Shown: one piece after another, positions 44,364-54,290 of the stretch | How the letters are laid out: the number at the start of each line of letters is the position of its first letter | How positions within the stretch are numbered: the stretch's first letter is position 1 | Assembly (NCBI RefSeq): GCF_030068545.1 | Contig: NZ_JASJOR010000010.1 | Coordinates: 124,001-188,000 of the forward strand | DNA from: Xanthocytophaga flava | GTDB lineage: Bacteria > Bacteroidota > Bacteroidia > Cytophagales > 172606-1 | Direction: 5' to 3' | DNA: 64,000 bases | The notes under the pieces: model-generated | The model's database searches: none | What the model was told of the DNA's origin: nothing | What the model saw: only the letters and a program-made list of their open reading frames with translations | Program-made: the position numbers and the translations under genes

Positions 44364-44430
44364 AGCAGTTTTCTAAAAATGTGTATCAGTTTATTTCTGT
44401 ACAATGTATAAAGAATCACTATAAACAAAA

Positions 44431-44451
44431 AGTCCGAACAGAGTTCGGACT
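44431..44451 (-). terminator. Terminator at the end of the second Sus locus
   Basis: A perfect 9-bp stem AGTCCGAAC / GTTCGGACT with a 3-nt loop. On the minus strand it follows the DUF1080 stop (44502) by about 50 nt and is followed by TTTTTGTTTAT. It closes the 45-60 kb locus. Confidence 0.8.
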
Positions 44452-44501
44452 AGTGTTTGAGATGAGTTTGTGACAGAGCTTTATTATAGATCCATTTCTA
44501 T

Positions 44502-45368
44502 TTATTGTTTCGTACCTGCTTTTGCCTTACCCGTACGTTTCAGTTCGTCCAGTACTGCTTCCAGTTTCTTTGGATCTTTCATATACTTGCTCAGGTCTAC
44601 CAGCTCTACCTTACGAAACTCAACAGGATGGCTTTCACTCTGTAGCGCGATGTATCCTTCTGTTAAAGGCTGTCCATCTTTTTTGATAGCAGGATCATAA
44701 TTGCTTACTGTGCCATCCCCTATCTGAGGTTTCTCATAACGCAGTACTGTATCTCCTTCTACAATATGGGTAAGCACAGAATCTCCCAATACCAGTACCT
44801 CTGCTCGTACCCACCGATCGCCATGATAGGTTTTTGATTTGGAGTCAACACAATGAGGTGTAAACAACTTTCCATCCATCATTACATTTGTACCTGGTGT
44901 ACACAAGTTAGCTGTATGGCGTTCATCTTTGCCATTGCCTCCCAGCAACTGGTACTCAATAGAGATCGGAAAGTCCTGCTTCACACCCATTGTTTTTGGG
45001 TCCTGGCAGTGTAACATCATACCACTGTTGCGCCAGGCCCATCCTTCTCCGCCGGGAGCCTGCTCACCTACAAAGCGATATTCTACAGCCAGCAGATAAG
45101 CTGAAAATTTCTGCTTATAGAAGATATGACCATACTGCTGATCAAATTTCTTGTACTGATCATATCGGACAATCATTTTGCCATCCTGTACCCTGAAGGT
45201 ATTTCCATAGTTATCATCATACGGATGACCTGCTACTTTGACATGCCAGTCTTTCATGTCTTTTCCATTGAACAACTGAATCCAGGTAGGCTTGGGAGCT
45301 TTTTTCTGTGCTTCGCTCACAACACAGGTTAACAGGAACAAACAGGTTATAAGAAGTCTCATATTCAT
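44502..45368 (-). CDS. DUF1080 protein, 3-keto-disaccharide hydrolase family
   Basis: 288 residues with a signal peptide (about 1-20, LTCVVSEAQ). One concanavalin-like beta-jelly roll: WIQLFNGKDMKDWHVK at the start, GWAWRNSGMMLHCQ in the middle and GYIALQSESHPVEFRKVEL near the end are DUF1080 hallmarks. Members have been linked to cleavage of 3-keto-disaccharides. Here it follows the ThuA/dehydrogenase fusion gene by 50 nt and is the last gene of the locus. This fits a path in which a sugar is first oxidised at C3, then split. That reaction order is inferred from context. Confidence 0.9.
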   Translation of the reverse strand: MNMRLLITCLFLLTCVVSEAQKKAPKPTWIQLFNGKDMKDWHVKVAGHPYDDNYGNTFRVQDGKMIVRYDQYKKFDQQYGHIFYKQKFSAYLLAVEYRFVGEQAPGGEGWAWRNSGMMLHCQDPKTMGVKQDFPISIEYQLLGGNGKDERHTANLCTPGTNVMMDGKLFTPHCVDSKSKTYHGDRWVRAEVLVLGDSVLTHIVEGDTVLRYEKPQIGDGTVSNYDPAIKKDGQPLTEGYIALQSESHPVEFRKVELVDLSKYMKDPKKLEAVLDELKRTGKAKAGTKQ

Positions 45369-45390
45369 ACGAAAGTGGTTAAAAATGAAT

Positions 45391-45411
45391 AGTCTGGTCT
45401 AAAGCCAGACT
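45391..45411 (-). other. Hairpin between the ThuA-fusion and DUF1080 genes
   Basis: AGTCTGG / CCAGACT (7 bp, 7-nt loop), with outer AATAG/CTATT pairing after a bulge, in the 49-nt gap. Could be a weak terminator or an RNA-processing site that sets the ratio of the two products. Confidence 0.4.
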
Positions 45412-45417
45412 GGCTAT

Positions 45418-48400
45418 TTATTGTTTTATATTGCTGTTAAAATCTATCCATTCTAAAGAGAACAAGTGCTGGTTAGGCAATGTATCCTTTACAAAGACAA
45501 AGTACAGATCGTGTTTTCCGCCTGGGTCTTGTATAGGAGTGCTTATTTCTTTTAATACACCCCATGCACCTGTTGAAACATAATTCAAGGTACTGATTAC
45601 CTGCCCTTTTGGAGAGTCAATATGTACTTCTATTGTAGCATCCTGATCTTTGGAGGCATAGTTATACGTAAGCTGATTGATTCCTTTCAGATCAATGTTC
45701 TTTAATACAAAATATGACTTATTGTGAATGTTGCCCAGTCGTTTTCCCTGACGGTTCATCTTAAACAAGATATCGGCATCAGCTGCTGTTACCCGGTTTG
45801 GACGTAATACCAATACATCCTGATTTGTCAAAGGAGTAATGGCTCCTCCTTTATCTGTATAAGAAGCGGAAAGTATATAACGCCCCTGCTCTTCTTTGCC
45901 CACATGGTCTTTCAGTGACAAAGCTCCCTGAGCAGGTAATTTCTTATCGGGTTGTTTAACAGACAGCGACAATACATATTTTACAATCTCTGTAGCTTCT
46001 TCACGAGACAACTGAGGATGGGCATTCATTGCATGATCACCCCAAACACCGCCACCACCGGTAATCACTTTATTCGCCAGACGAGCTGTAGCCGTTTTGT
46101 CTCCAACGTACTTTTTAGAAACCTCCATAAAAGCTGGGCCTACAGATTTTTTGTCAATCTGGTGACAAGCTTTACAATCACTGTTAGCCATCAAAGTTTT
46201 GCCAATATTCAGATTGGTTATTTGTTGGTGTCCAATCAGAGGTTCATTGGTGAGTACTTTAGGAATATAATTCAGTTTTACCTGTACCTTCTTGTTATCA
46301 ATCAATTTATCTTCATTGTCTTTTATATCGACTGTATAATTCAATGGAGTAGCACCAGCAAAGAAGAAGGAACTGTTTTGTGTTGTATTGATAGCCACTT
46401 GAGGCAGAGTATTTCCTACTTTAATTTCCAACGTATCCAGACTGCTCTGTCCTGCTGGGTCAGTAACTTTCAGAATAGCTTTGTATACACCATTTTTTTC
46501 AAATGTGTACGTTGGATTCGCTTCTTTGGAAGCGACCTGATTTCCTTCAAAACGCCACTCATACGTTAATTTATCTTCTTCATCCGGATCAGAACTACGC
46601 TGGCCATTGAAAGCTACTTTCAAAGGGACTAGTCCTATGGTATCTTTTGCCATTATTCTGGCTACAGGGGCACGGTTTCCTCCATTAAACTCCACCTTTA
46701 CCAAGCGAGCATCTTCGTTGTCAATTCCATATACAGAACCATACTCCAGAATATAAAATGCACCATCAGGACCAATCTCCATATCTACCGGCCTACGGAA
46801 GTCACCAAGGGTTGGCATGAAAGGCTCCATCCGTTTGAAATTCTGGTTTTCATCCAGTCTTACAGCAAAGATCCAATTACGCATCCAGTCCAGTACAAAC
46901 AATGCTTTGTCATAGTAGTCAGGTATTTTAGTAGAAGAAGCCAGTTGAGCATTGTAATGATAAACAGGGCCACCAATGGCACAACGTCCGCCTACACCCA
47001 ATTCAGGAAACTCGTCTGATTTATTGTAGGGATACCAGATCATAGCCTTTTGTGCAGGAGGAAGGTTTTTAGCTCCGGAATTGTTAGGCGAATTATTGAC
47101 AGGAGCATTGGGATCAAACAGATCGCCTACCGCCTTAGTAGCAAAGTCATACTGATGATACGGTTTGTTATCTCCTACAAAGTATGGCCACCCAAAGTTA
47201 CCCGCTTTGCGTGCCTGGTTAAATTCATCGTATCCGCGTGGGCCTTGGACTCCATCTGTTCCGGAATCAGGGCCAATCTCACCCCAATATAAAATGCCCG
47301 TTGCCTGATCTACAGAAATACGATAAGGGTTACGGCATCCCATAATATAAATCTCCGGACGAGTACCAGGTGTACCTGCCGGAAACAGATTTCCTTGCGG
47401 AATTGTGTAGGTGCCATCTGCATTCGGATGAATACGAAGAATCTTTCCTCTCAGGTCGTTGGGGTTGCCAGCGGAACGTTCTGCATCAAAAATCAGTCTA
47501 CCAGATCGGGTATCAATTGGTGCAAATCCATTGGATTCAAACGGAACTGTGTTATCACCAGTTGAGATATATAAGTTTTTCTCTTTATCCCAGGCCAGTG
47601 AACCACCCGTATGGGCACTTACTTCGGCTTCGATAGGTACTTCTATTAATACTTTCTCAGTTGCCAGATCCAGATTACCATCTTCACCTACCACAAAGCG
47701 GGAAATCAGTTGTTTCAATTGCCCTTTGTCGGATGTAGTATAGAAGAAGTATAGGAAATGGTTCTGGTTAAAATCAGGATCTATGCTCATCCCCAGCAAA
47801 CCATTCAGGTATTTATCAACTGCTGCCACAGGAAAGTCACGAAGCAGCTTTGTTTTTTTGGTAGTAGGTTCATATACATAAAACTTCCCACCCCGTTCAA
47901 CAAAAAATACCCGTCCATCGGGCGCTACAGCCAGTTCCATTGGCTCGTTCAGGTCATTGGTCAATACAGTTTTTACAAAGCGGTTTTCCTCCGGTGTCTT
48001 TACTGCATAGGATCTGGAATAATCCAGTCCTTTGTCCTCGCCTATAGCATATCTTATGCCACCTAACAGGTGTTTTACAAATAAAGGTTCACTGAAACTT
48101 TCATCGGTATGACCACCTCCTGTATAGAAAGCACGACCTCCATCATAGTCGTGATACCAGGCAATGGGATGATAATCCCCATTGGTACCTCCTTCATAGG
48201 AAGTTTCATCCAGTGTAGCCAGTACTTTTATTTCAGGGCTGATATTTTTATAGTTATACCATTCATCTTTACGCTCCCAGCGAGCGGGTAATCCTTTCAT
48301 GGCCTGATGTGTAGTATCTACTACATCTACAGTAGCTGCACGTACATTGGGATTATTAGGGTGACTGGCAAAATATGCTCCTACCAGACGATTATACCAC

Positions 48401-48831
48401 GGCCAGTTGTATTCTGTATCTGCTGCAGCATGAATCCCTACAAAACCTCCTCCAGCCTGAATATACCGCTCAAAAGCGACCTGCTGATCAGGATCAAGTA
48501 CATTCATGGTAGTACTCAAAAATACAACCGCACTGTATTTCTTCAGATTATCCTCTACAAAGTAGGCAGCATTTTTAGTTGTATCTACATCGAAGCCGTT
48601 TTCTTTACCCATCTTCTGCAAGGCCGCAATACCACTAGGGATAGAAATATGAAACCACCCTTTGGTCTTTGTAAAGACGAGAACACGTGGCTTTTTGGTT
48701 TGAGTAACAGGAGCAGATTGATTAACAGATGTGGCAACAGGTTTGGTTTTACAGGCATAGAAAATACCTGTCAGGCCTGACAGCAGTATCACTGTCAAGC
48801 CCATGTGTTTGGAAAATCTACGTATAAACAT
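45418..48831 (-). CDS. Multidomain lipoprotein: ThuA, sugar dehydrogenase, PKD, cytochrome c, CBM6
   Basis: 1137 residues. Lipoprotein signal (TGIFYAC, Cys27). A ThuA domain (about 48-265) has KPRVLVFTKTKGWFH, GGGFVGIHAAAD and FYTGGGHTDESF. A glucose/sorbosone dehydrogenase-like beta-propeller (about 285-720) has ELAVAPDGRVFFVERGGK, GLLGMSIDPDF, and LRGKILRIHP. A PKD domain (about 735-815) has FNGQRSSDPDEEDKLTYEW. A cytochrome c domain (about 875-970) has heme motif CKACH near residue 885 and a distal Met candidate. A CBM6-like jelly roll ends the chain. The architecture suggests a surface protein that oxidises a sugar and passes electrons to its own heme. PQQ use is family knowledge, not visible here. 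Confidence 0.92.
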   Translation of the reverse strand: MFIRRFSKHMGLTVILLSGLTGIFYACKTKPVATSVNQSAPVTQTKKPRVLVFTKTKGWFHISIPSGIAALQKMGKENGFDVDTTKNAAYFVEDNLKKYSAVVFLSTTMNVLDPDQQVAFERYIQAGGGFVGIHAAADTEYNWPWYNRLVGAYFASHPNNPNVRAATVDVVDTTHQAMKGLPARWERKDEWYNYKNISPEIKVLATLDETSYEGGTNGDYHPIAWYHDYDGGRAFYTGGGHTDESFSEPLFVKHLLGGIRYAIGEDKGLDYSRSYAVKTPEENRFVKTVLTNDLNEPMELAVAPDGRVFFVERGGKFYVYEPTTKKTKLLRDFPVAAVDKYLNGLLGMSIDPDFNQNHFLYFFYTTSDKGQLKQLISRFVVGEDGNLDLATEKVLIEVPIEAEVSAHTGGSLAWDKEKNLYISTGDNTVPFESNGFAPIDTRSGRLIFDAERSAGNPNDLRGKILRIHPNADGTYTIPQGNLFPAGTPGTRPEIYIMGCRNPYRISVDQATGILYWGEIGPDSGTDGVQGPRGYDEFNQARKAGNFGWPYFVGDNKPYHQYDFATKAVGDLFDPNAPVNNSPNNSGAKNLPPAQKAMIWYPYNKSDEFPELGVGGRCAIGGPVYHYNAQLASSTKIPDYYDKALFVLDWMRNWIFAVRLDENQNFKRMEPFMPTLGDFRRPVDMEIGPDGAFYILEYGSVYGIDNEDARLVKVEFNGGNRAPVARIMAKDTIGLVPLKVAFNGQRSSDPDEEDKLTYEWRFEGNQVASKEANPTYTFEKNGVYKAILKVTDPAGQSSLDTLEIKVGNTLPQVAINTTQNSSFFFAGATPLNYTVDIKDNEDKLIDNKKVQVKLNYIPKVLTNEPLIGHQQITNLNIGKTLMANSDCKACHQIDKKSVGPAFMEVSKKYVGDKTATARLANKVITGGGGVWGDHAMNAHPQLSREEATEIVKYVLSLSVKQPDKKLPAQGALSLKDHVGKEEQGRYILSASYTDKGGAITPLTNQDVLVLRPNRVTAADADILFKMNRQGKRLGNIHNKSYFVLKNIDLKGINQLTYNYASKDQDATIEVHIDSPKGQVISTLNYVSTGAWGVLKEISTPIQDPGGKHDLYFVFVKDTLPNQHLFSLEWIDFNSNIKQ

Positions 48832-48878
48832 GAAAGGAGTAAATAGAAGTTACAAAGCTAGAAGCACAGAACACGTGC

Positions 48879-48886
48879 CAAAATTA
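48879..48886 (-). promoter_or_regulatory. -7 promoter element before the ThuA-fusion gene
   Basis: On the minus strand TAATTTTG, an exact TAnnTTTG, about 50 nt before the ATG at 48831. The -33 element is weak. It suggests the last two genes of the locus can be transcribed separately. Confidence 0.4.
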
Positions 48887-48964
48887 CACTTTAATGCGAA
48901 TCCTAAAATAAAATGTCAAAATACAGTTCCCAACTTCCAATAGGTAAACCCTATTGTACAAAGT

Positions 48965-51900
48965 CTAGGGTACTATATCCTGAGCCGTTTTAGGTTTATT
49001 AGTAAGTTGATATACCTGAATAGCTTGTTGGTTTATTCCGAAAAAAAGTTTATTATCTATACTCAAGAGACTTCTCACATCGCCATTCAGATGAAAGCCA
49101 GATCTTGTTTTGGGAACATAGGAAAAGCTTCCTTTACCATCTCCTTTTAACAATGTCCCACAATTAGCATCATATTTACCAAACCGAAGACGGGTATATT
49201 GGCTATTTCCACAAAAAAGCAAATCTTTATTGCCATCTCCATCATAATCGAAAGACTCCATCGCAAATACAGGTGAGAATTGTACTTCCAGTGGAAGCTC
49301 TTTTTTTACAAACTTCCCATTGCCCCCTTGTATAAAACAGACTGTTTCCATACAATTGGCTGTCAAATGCATAGCACCCTCCAGTTCGGCAGGTTTAAAA
49401 ATTTCAGTTAGGGTGGCAGAGGCATAGCTGGCATAATTTTTAAACCGTGCTCTCATCATAGTCAGTTGTTCCAGCAATTCATCCCGACTGATATATGGAT
49501 AACTTTTCCCCTGAATATAAAAACAGAGAATGGGATCAACCGACCCGTTGGCATCAAAATCTTTGGCGTACAGTTCAGCGGGTTCTTTATCAGTAGCTTT
49601 GCATTGCGTGTTTAATCCCAGATTACCTACTAACAGATCAGCTTTACCATCGCCATTCAAATCATCAACCAACAGCTTGTTCCAGAATCCCTGATAGGAT
49701 TTATCAAAATACTGATTTGTCTGGTCTACCAGCTTGCTATTGGTGTTGGTAAAAATCCGGATAGGCATCCACTCTCCGACTACAATCAAATCCTGTTTTT
49801 GGTCTCCATTTATATCTAGCCACGCAGCATCTGTAATCATCCCGGCTTTCTGTAAATCCGGACACAGAGTAGCAATCTGGTTGGTAAATTTCCCCTTGCC
49901 ATCATTTACCAGCAGGTAGCTATCCGGGCTTTCAGGATAGCGGCCAGGGATCACTCTTCCTCCTACAAATATATCCGGATGCTGATCTCCGTTCACGTCT
50001 GCTATGTTTACACAGGAGTTGCTGGTAAGCATTTCTGGTAGTGCATCCAGTGCTTGGGTAAAGTTGCCTTTTCCATCATTCAGGTACAATCTGTCTTGTA
50101 ACAATGGATCATTAGGTGCATAGTTATCATATCCTCCACTCACTACATACAAATCCAGGTCGTTATCCCCATCACAATCAAAGAAAACGGCATCTACATC
50201 TTCGCTGGCTTTATCCTGTATAAAAGCAGGTATAGCTTTTGGTATAAACTGCCCATTTTTTTGTTGAATAAATAAAGACCCACCTTGTCCATTCCCCCCT
50301 CCAGCATAGATATCTTCCAGATTGTCTCCATTTACATCTCCCTTTGCCAGACAAGGCCCAAAGTAAGACATTGCCTGTACCAGCAAAGACTGACGTTTAA
50401 AATCTTTAACTGAGACATCCTGATGCGTAAAATGGATAGGAGTATTTACTTCTTTAAAAACAGGTTGTTCAATAGGATGTTTTTTGAAAAGTTCGGTTGC
50501 CTCTTTTTCGTGTACTGTAATCCGTTGGTTAGTTTTTATTCCAGGCAAAACCTGCTGCTTACCGCTTAGCCAGATAACTTGCAATGAATCTATCTGAGTA
50601 GTATTTCCCATCCCAAAATGTAAGACAGGACTTACACTCGACTGGAACCCTTGTGTGGGCATCTGTTCCAGAAACTGTTGTTTTCCGTTAACATATAAAT
50701 ATACTTTAGCTCCTAAACCCAAAACATTTTTCCCGGTGCCTTCCAACTGTACTTGCAAGTAATGATGTTTTAGCTGGTTATTTGTTTCATTCTGATAGAC
50801 AAAAGCAGGCTGATTAATGGTATTAATGACCAGGTCCAGATCGCCGTCATTGTCCAGATCAGCGTAGGCTGCGCCATTGCTGTTGGAAGATTGTTGTACA
50901 CCCCATTTGCGATTCTGATTTGAGAAAGATAGATTTCCATTATTCTGAAACACATAATCACTCACCTGAGAGGAAGGGATCTGGCTTACCAGTTGCATAA
51001 CATCAGTCCGTTGCAGCCGACCTTTCTGCTGAACAAAATCATCCATATATTTCACAAAGTCCATATTGGTATAATCCCGCAAATAGCCATTGGTCACATA
51101 TAAGTCTTTCCAGCCATCGTTGTCCAGATCTGCAAATAGTGGTGCCCAGCTCCAGTCGGTATTGGATATACCTGCCAGCTGGCCTATTTCACTGAAAGTA
51201 CCATCTCCATTATTGAGTTGCAGCATATTGCGCATGTACTGATAGTGAAATCCAGATCGTAGAACCAGATCAAACTTATCGTAGTTATCGGGCGCAAAAA
51301 GCAGTTTCTGCCGTCTGTTGTCCTCAGGCAGCATATCGAGGGTAAAAATATCAGGTTTGCTGTCATTGTTTACATCTGTTACAGCATTGCCCATCGAGAA
51401 TTGAGAAGTATGTCCCAGGCTCTTTTGAAGTTTATCTGTAAAGGTTCCATCGCCATTGTTAATATACAGGTAATCAGGGACAGTGTAATCGTTAGAGATA
51501 TACAGATCGGGCCAGCCATCTGCATTAATATCTGAGACTCCTATTCCCAACCCATAGGTCAGAGCCGAACTACTGATACCTGCTTTTTCTGTCACTTCTG
51601 TGAAATAATCATCTGTATTCTGAAATAACTGAACTCCCGAAAAAGGATCTTTTTCTCGTAGCAAAGCTGCTGTTTTCTTTTCTTCCAGTACAGGTAAAAG
51701 TTTCAGATTGTGATTTAATAAAAACATGTCCAGATCACCATCTTTATCATAGTCAAAGAAAGCAGCCTGTGTACTGGCAGCAGGACTGTCTAACCCATAT
51801 TTTTCAGCCTGTTCTTCAAAATGTGGTACACCCTTCGCATCTGCTCCTTTATTAATAAATAACTGATTCTTCCGTTTTTCCGGTCTCAGATTACCAGAAT

Positions 51901-52330
51901 AACATTGATATATATCCAGCAAGCCATCCCCATTCACATCAACCATAGTAACCCCTGTACGCCATGGCCCTTCACGCCCTGCCACTCCTGCCAAAGAGGT
52001 TATATCTTCAAATTGCATATTTCCTTTATTCAGATACAGGCGATTTGGCACCATATTTCCTGAGAAATACACATCCTGCATGCCATCCTTATTGATATCA
52101 CCAATAGCAACACCTCCACCATTGTAGAAGTATTCGTAGACCATAACATTGGTGTTCAAACCTTCTGTTAAGGTATTGGCAAAGTTAATATGTGTTTTTT
52201 CAGGTGGAAGTAGAGTTAATAATGGAGTATCTGTCAACGCTTCTTTGGTAGCTGGTGACTTACAGGAGTAGAAAAGCCAGGCACTCATCAGCATAGATAC
52301 TGTGAGAATCCTATGTAGGTGACGGTTCAC
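48965..52330 (-). CDS. FG-GAP/VCBS repeat lipoprotein of the CRTAC1/ASPIC-UnbV family
   Basis: 1121 residues from a GTG start. Lipoprotein signal (LFYSC, Cys23). More than a dozen calcium-binding FG-GAP loops of the form DxNxDGxxD are spread through two beta-propeller halves, for example DINKDGMQDVYFSGN, DYDKDGDLDMFLL, DVNGDQHPDIFVGG and DYDGDGNKDLLFCG. Between them (about 535-605) is an ASPIC/UnbV domain (TQGFQSSVSPVLHFGMG, IDSLQVIWLSGK). Such proteins are common beside SusCD genes in Cytophagales and Planctomycetes and are thought to bind glycans or partner proteins; no enzyme activity is established. It lies between susD and the ThuA-fusion gene. Confidence 0.92.
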   Translation of the reverse strand: MNRHLHRILTVSMLMSAWLFYSCKSPATKEALTDTPLLTLLPPEKTHINFANTLTEGLNTNVMVYEYFYNGGGVAIGDINKDGMQDVYFSGNMVPNRLYLNKGNMQFEDITSLAGVAGREGPWRTGVTMVDVNGDGLLDIYQCYSGNLRPEKRKNQLFINKGADAKGVPHFEEQAEKYGLDSPAASTQAAFFDYDKDGDLDMFLLNHNLKLLPVLEEKKTAALLREKDPFSGVQLFQNTDDYFTEVTEKAGISSSALTYGLGIGVSDINADGWPDLYISNDYTVPDYLYINNGDGTFTDKLQKSLGHTSQFSMGNAVTDVNNDSKPDIFTLDMLPEDNRRQKLLFAPDNYDKFDLVLRSGFHYQYMRNMLQLNNGDGTFSEIGQLAGISNTDWSWAPLFADLDNDGWKDLYVTNGYLRDYTNMDFVKYMDDFVQQKGRLQRTDVMQLVSQIPSSQVSDYVFQNNGNLSFSNQNRKWGVQQSSNSNGAAYADLDNDGDLDLVINTINQPAFVYQNETNNQLKHHYLQVQLEGTGKNVLGLGAKVYLYVNGKQQFLEQMPTQGFQSSVSPVLHFGMGNTTQIDSLQVIWLSGKQQVLPGIKTNQRITVHEKEATELFKKHPIEQPVFKEVNTPIHFTHQDVSVKDFKRQSLLVQAMSYFGPCLAKGDVNGDNLEDIYAGGGNGQGGSLFIQQKNGQFIPKAIPAFIQDKASEDVDAVFFDCDGDNDLDLYVVSGGYDNYAPNDPLLQDRLYLNDGKGNFTQALDALPEMLTSNSCVNIADVNGDQHPDIFVGGRVIPGRYPESPDSYLLVNDGKGKFTNQIATLCPDLQKAGMITDAAWLDINGDQKQDLIVVGEWMPIRIFTNTNSKLVDQTNQYFDKSYQGFWNKLLVDDLNGDGKADLLVGNLGLNTQCKATDKEPAELYAKDFDANGSVDPILCFYIQGKSYPYISRDELLEQLTMMRARFKNYASYASATLTEIFKPAELEGAMHLTANCMETVCFIQGGNGKFVKKELPLEVQFSPVFAMESFDYDGDGNKDLLFCGNSQYTRLRFGKYDANCGTLLKGDGKGSFSYVPKTRSGFHLNGDVRSLLSIDNKLFFGINQQAIQVYQLTNKPKTAQDIVP

Positions 52331-52361
52331 GTTTCAGGAAGTAGAGTGGTAGATAAGGCAG

Positions 52362-52397
52362 AAAAAATGTCAGCACATTGCTGCACTGACATTTTTT
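52362..52397 (-). terminator. Hairpin between susD and the FG-GAP gene
   Basis: A perfect 12-bp stem AAAAAATGTCAG / CTGACATTTTTT, with A/T ends that supply a T tract on either strand. It sits 14 nt after the susD stop and may reduce read-through from susCD into the downstream genes. Confidence 0.75.
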
Positions 52398-52410
52398 ATT
52401 CTATTATGAT

Positions 52411-54279
52411 TTAAAAACCTGGATTTTGTACCAGTTTGGCATTTCGGTTTATTTCATCACGGCTAATCGGCAAATAGTACATTTTATCAAGCCATAACCT
52501 GTTTTCAATACCTGGATCTATATTGAGCGGAGTGTATACATAGTTATAAGTCTGAGGATCATACTTATAAAGTGTCAGAGACTTTCCTGGTTTGAATGTA
52601 GCGGTAATATTAATAATCCCAGCTTTTTGTCCCAGTGTCTCTGGAGCAATCATCCAGCGACGTGCATCATGATAGCGTTGCTCCTCGTAAGCCATTTCTA
52701 TTCTACGCTCATTCCGGTAGCGTTGTTTCAGTGCATCTCCACTCTCCGTAATGGCAGGCATACCAGCACGAAAACGTATCTTATTCAGCCACGTCCTAGC
52801 CTCTTCATCTTCTCCTAATTCTATACAAGCTTCTGCGTAATTAAACATGGCTTCTGTATAGCGGAAAAACGGCCAGGGAATCTCCTGCCAGGTATTTTGA
52901 TCTACAATAGAAGGATTAGGATCAATAAATTTCCGCATATAGTATCCGGTACGGCTTCCGTTCCAGTCCTCAATAGAGCTTTGACGCGTATCCAGACCAA
53001 AGTATGGAACCACTTCATTTTTGCTGTTTAAAATCTGATACTGACCTGTCTGAATCTGGTTATTTGGATCTTTTCCTGCCCCATCTGCCGTACGAGGCTT
53101 CCAGGGAGAGCCATCATGTAAAATGGTAGCATCCATGCGAGGATCTCTATTCTGATAAGGAGCACTGGCATGATCAGGATTGTTCCAGTCAAAAGATGTT
53201 CCATCCATCATCTCATAATCATCAACTAGGTTTTGAATAGGTGTATTACCAGCCCAGTTATGATAGCCATTTGGTCCATTGAACAAACCAACTCTTCCTC
53301 CATCTTCCTGTTTCAGATTAATGAAATAGCGGGCAAAAATCAGTTCGCTTTCTCCCCCACCTTTAGATAAAGACATATTCATATAATTGGTGGTTCCCTG
53401 CGCAGGTGTTACAGGTGCACTCAGATTGGTCTGGTAGCCATATCCCGTCAAATCCAAGACAGCTTTTGCCGCATTTTTGGCCGCTAACCAACGTGCATCC
53501 CGACTTCCGTCAATGTATCCTAATATATTTTTATCTGAAAAACCTCCAATGGTAGCAGATTTGGCGCTAGCCGTTGGAATGTCATGCAAATCACTGGCTG
53601 CATATAAAAGGATACGGGATTTTAGTGCCAGTGCAGCGCCTTTAGAAGCCCGTCCGTTTGCCATGGTTTTGCCATCTAACAGTTGAGCCCCTGCATCGCA
53701 ATCTTTTACAATAAAGTTAACACACTCTTCAAATGTATTTCTGGGTACAGTATAGTCAGCTTCACCCAGTCCATAAGACCGCTCTATTAAAGGTACACCT
53801 CCATAGTAACGTACCAGTTGATGGTAATAATAGGCTCGCAAAAAAAGAGCTTCCCCTCTTAATCGTTCTACGATTCCATTGGCGTTTTCAAACTCAGGAG
53901 ATTCCAGATGTTCAAGGGCCAGATTACAAGCTCTGATTCGTTGATACATAGCTGGCCAGTCCAAAGTACCATTAATCCAGCCACGATCCGCAGGGTTAGA
54001 ACGGGATTCAGTAATAGTATTAATCCCCCGACCAGGATGGGTGAAAATGGCTTCGTCTGTCAGTGAAGCTAACATTTGCTCATTAAATCCACCTTGGCCA
54101 AGGCCATTATAGATCTGTGTCACAAAGGCTTCTGTTAGTGCAGCATCTTTCCAAAGAGCGTCATCAGGGACCTCTCCTAAAGGTTTTGTATTCAGAAAGT
54201 CATCATTACAACTGGTGATTAGCAATAAAGTAACAATGAAGCACAGTGATATATATCTTATCTTGTTCATTAGATTCAT
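52411..54279 (-). CDS. SusD/RagB-family nutrient-binding lipoprotein
   Basis: 622 residues, long for the family (usually 500-600). Lipoprotein signal (LLLITSC, Cys24); a second ATG three codons in could also serve. The N-terminal SusD-like part opens with NDDFLNTKPLGEVPDDALW and holds the TPR helices (ALFLRAYYYHQLVRYYGGVP). The C-terminal SusD/RagB part has FFRYTEAMFNYAEACIELG and YRNERRIEMAYEEQRYHDAR, both strong family marks. It caps the SusC encoded 11 nt upstream and hands it glycan. Same transcript as susC. Confidence 0.96.
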   Translation of the reverse strand: MNLMNKIRYISLCFIVTLLLITSCNDDFLNTKPLGEVPDDALWKDAALTEAFVTQIYNGLGQGGFNEQMLASLTDEAIFTHPGRGINTITESRSNPADRGWINGTLDWPAMYQRIRACNLALEHLESPEFENANGIVERLRGEALFLRAYYYHQLVRYYGGVPLIERSYGLGEADYTVPRNTFEECVNFIVKDCDAGAQLLDGKTMANGRASKGAALALKSRILLYAASDLHDIPTASAKSATIGGFSDKNILGYIDGSRDARWLAAKNAAKAVLDLTGYGYQTNLSAPVTPAQGTTNYMNMSLSKGGGESELIFARYFINLKQEDGGRVGLFNGPNGYHNWAGNTPIQNLVDDYEMMDGTSFDWNNPDHASAPYQNRDPRMDATILHDGSPWKPRTADGAGKDPNNQIQTGQYQILNSKNEVVPYFGLDTRQSSIEDWNGSRTGYYMRKFIDPNPSIVDQNTWQEIPWPFFRYTEAMFNYAEACIELGEDEEARTWLNKIRFRAGMPAITESGDALKQRYRNERRIEMAYEEQRYHDARRWMIAPETLGQKAGIINITATFKPGKSLTLYKYDPQTYNYVYTPLNIDPGIENRLWLDKMYYLPISRDEINRNAKLVQNPGF

Positions 54280-54290
54280 AGATAAAGTAC

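Noticed and set aside
45952..46569. 205-codon plus-strand open frame opposite the ThuA-fusion gene
   Set aside because: Antisense to the cytochrome c and PKD parts of a clear gene; the translation has no recognisable domain.
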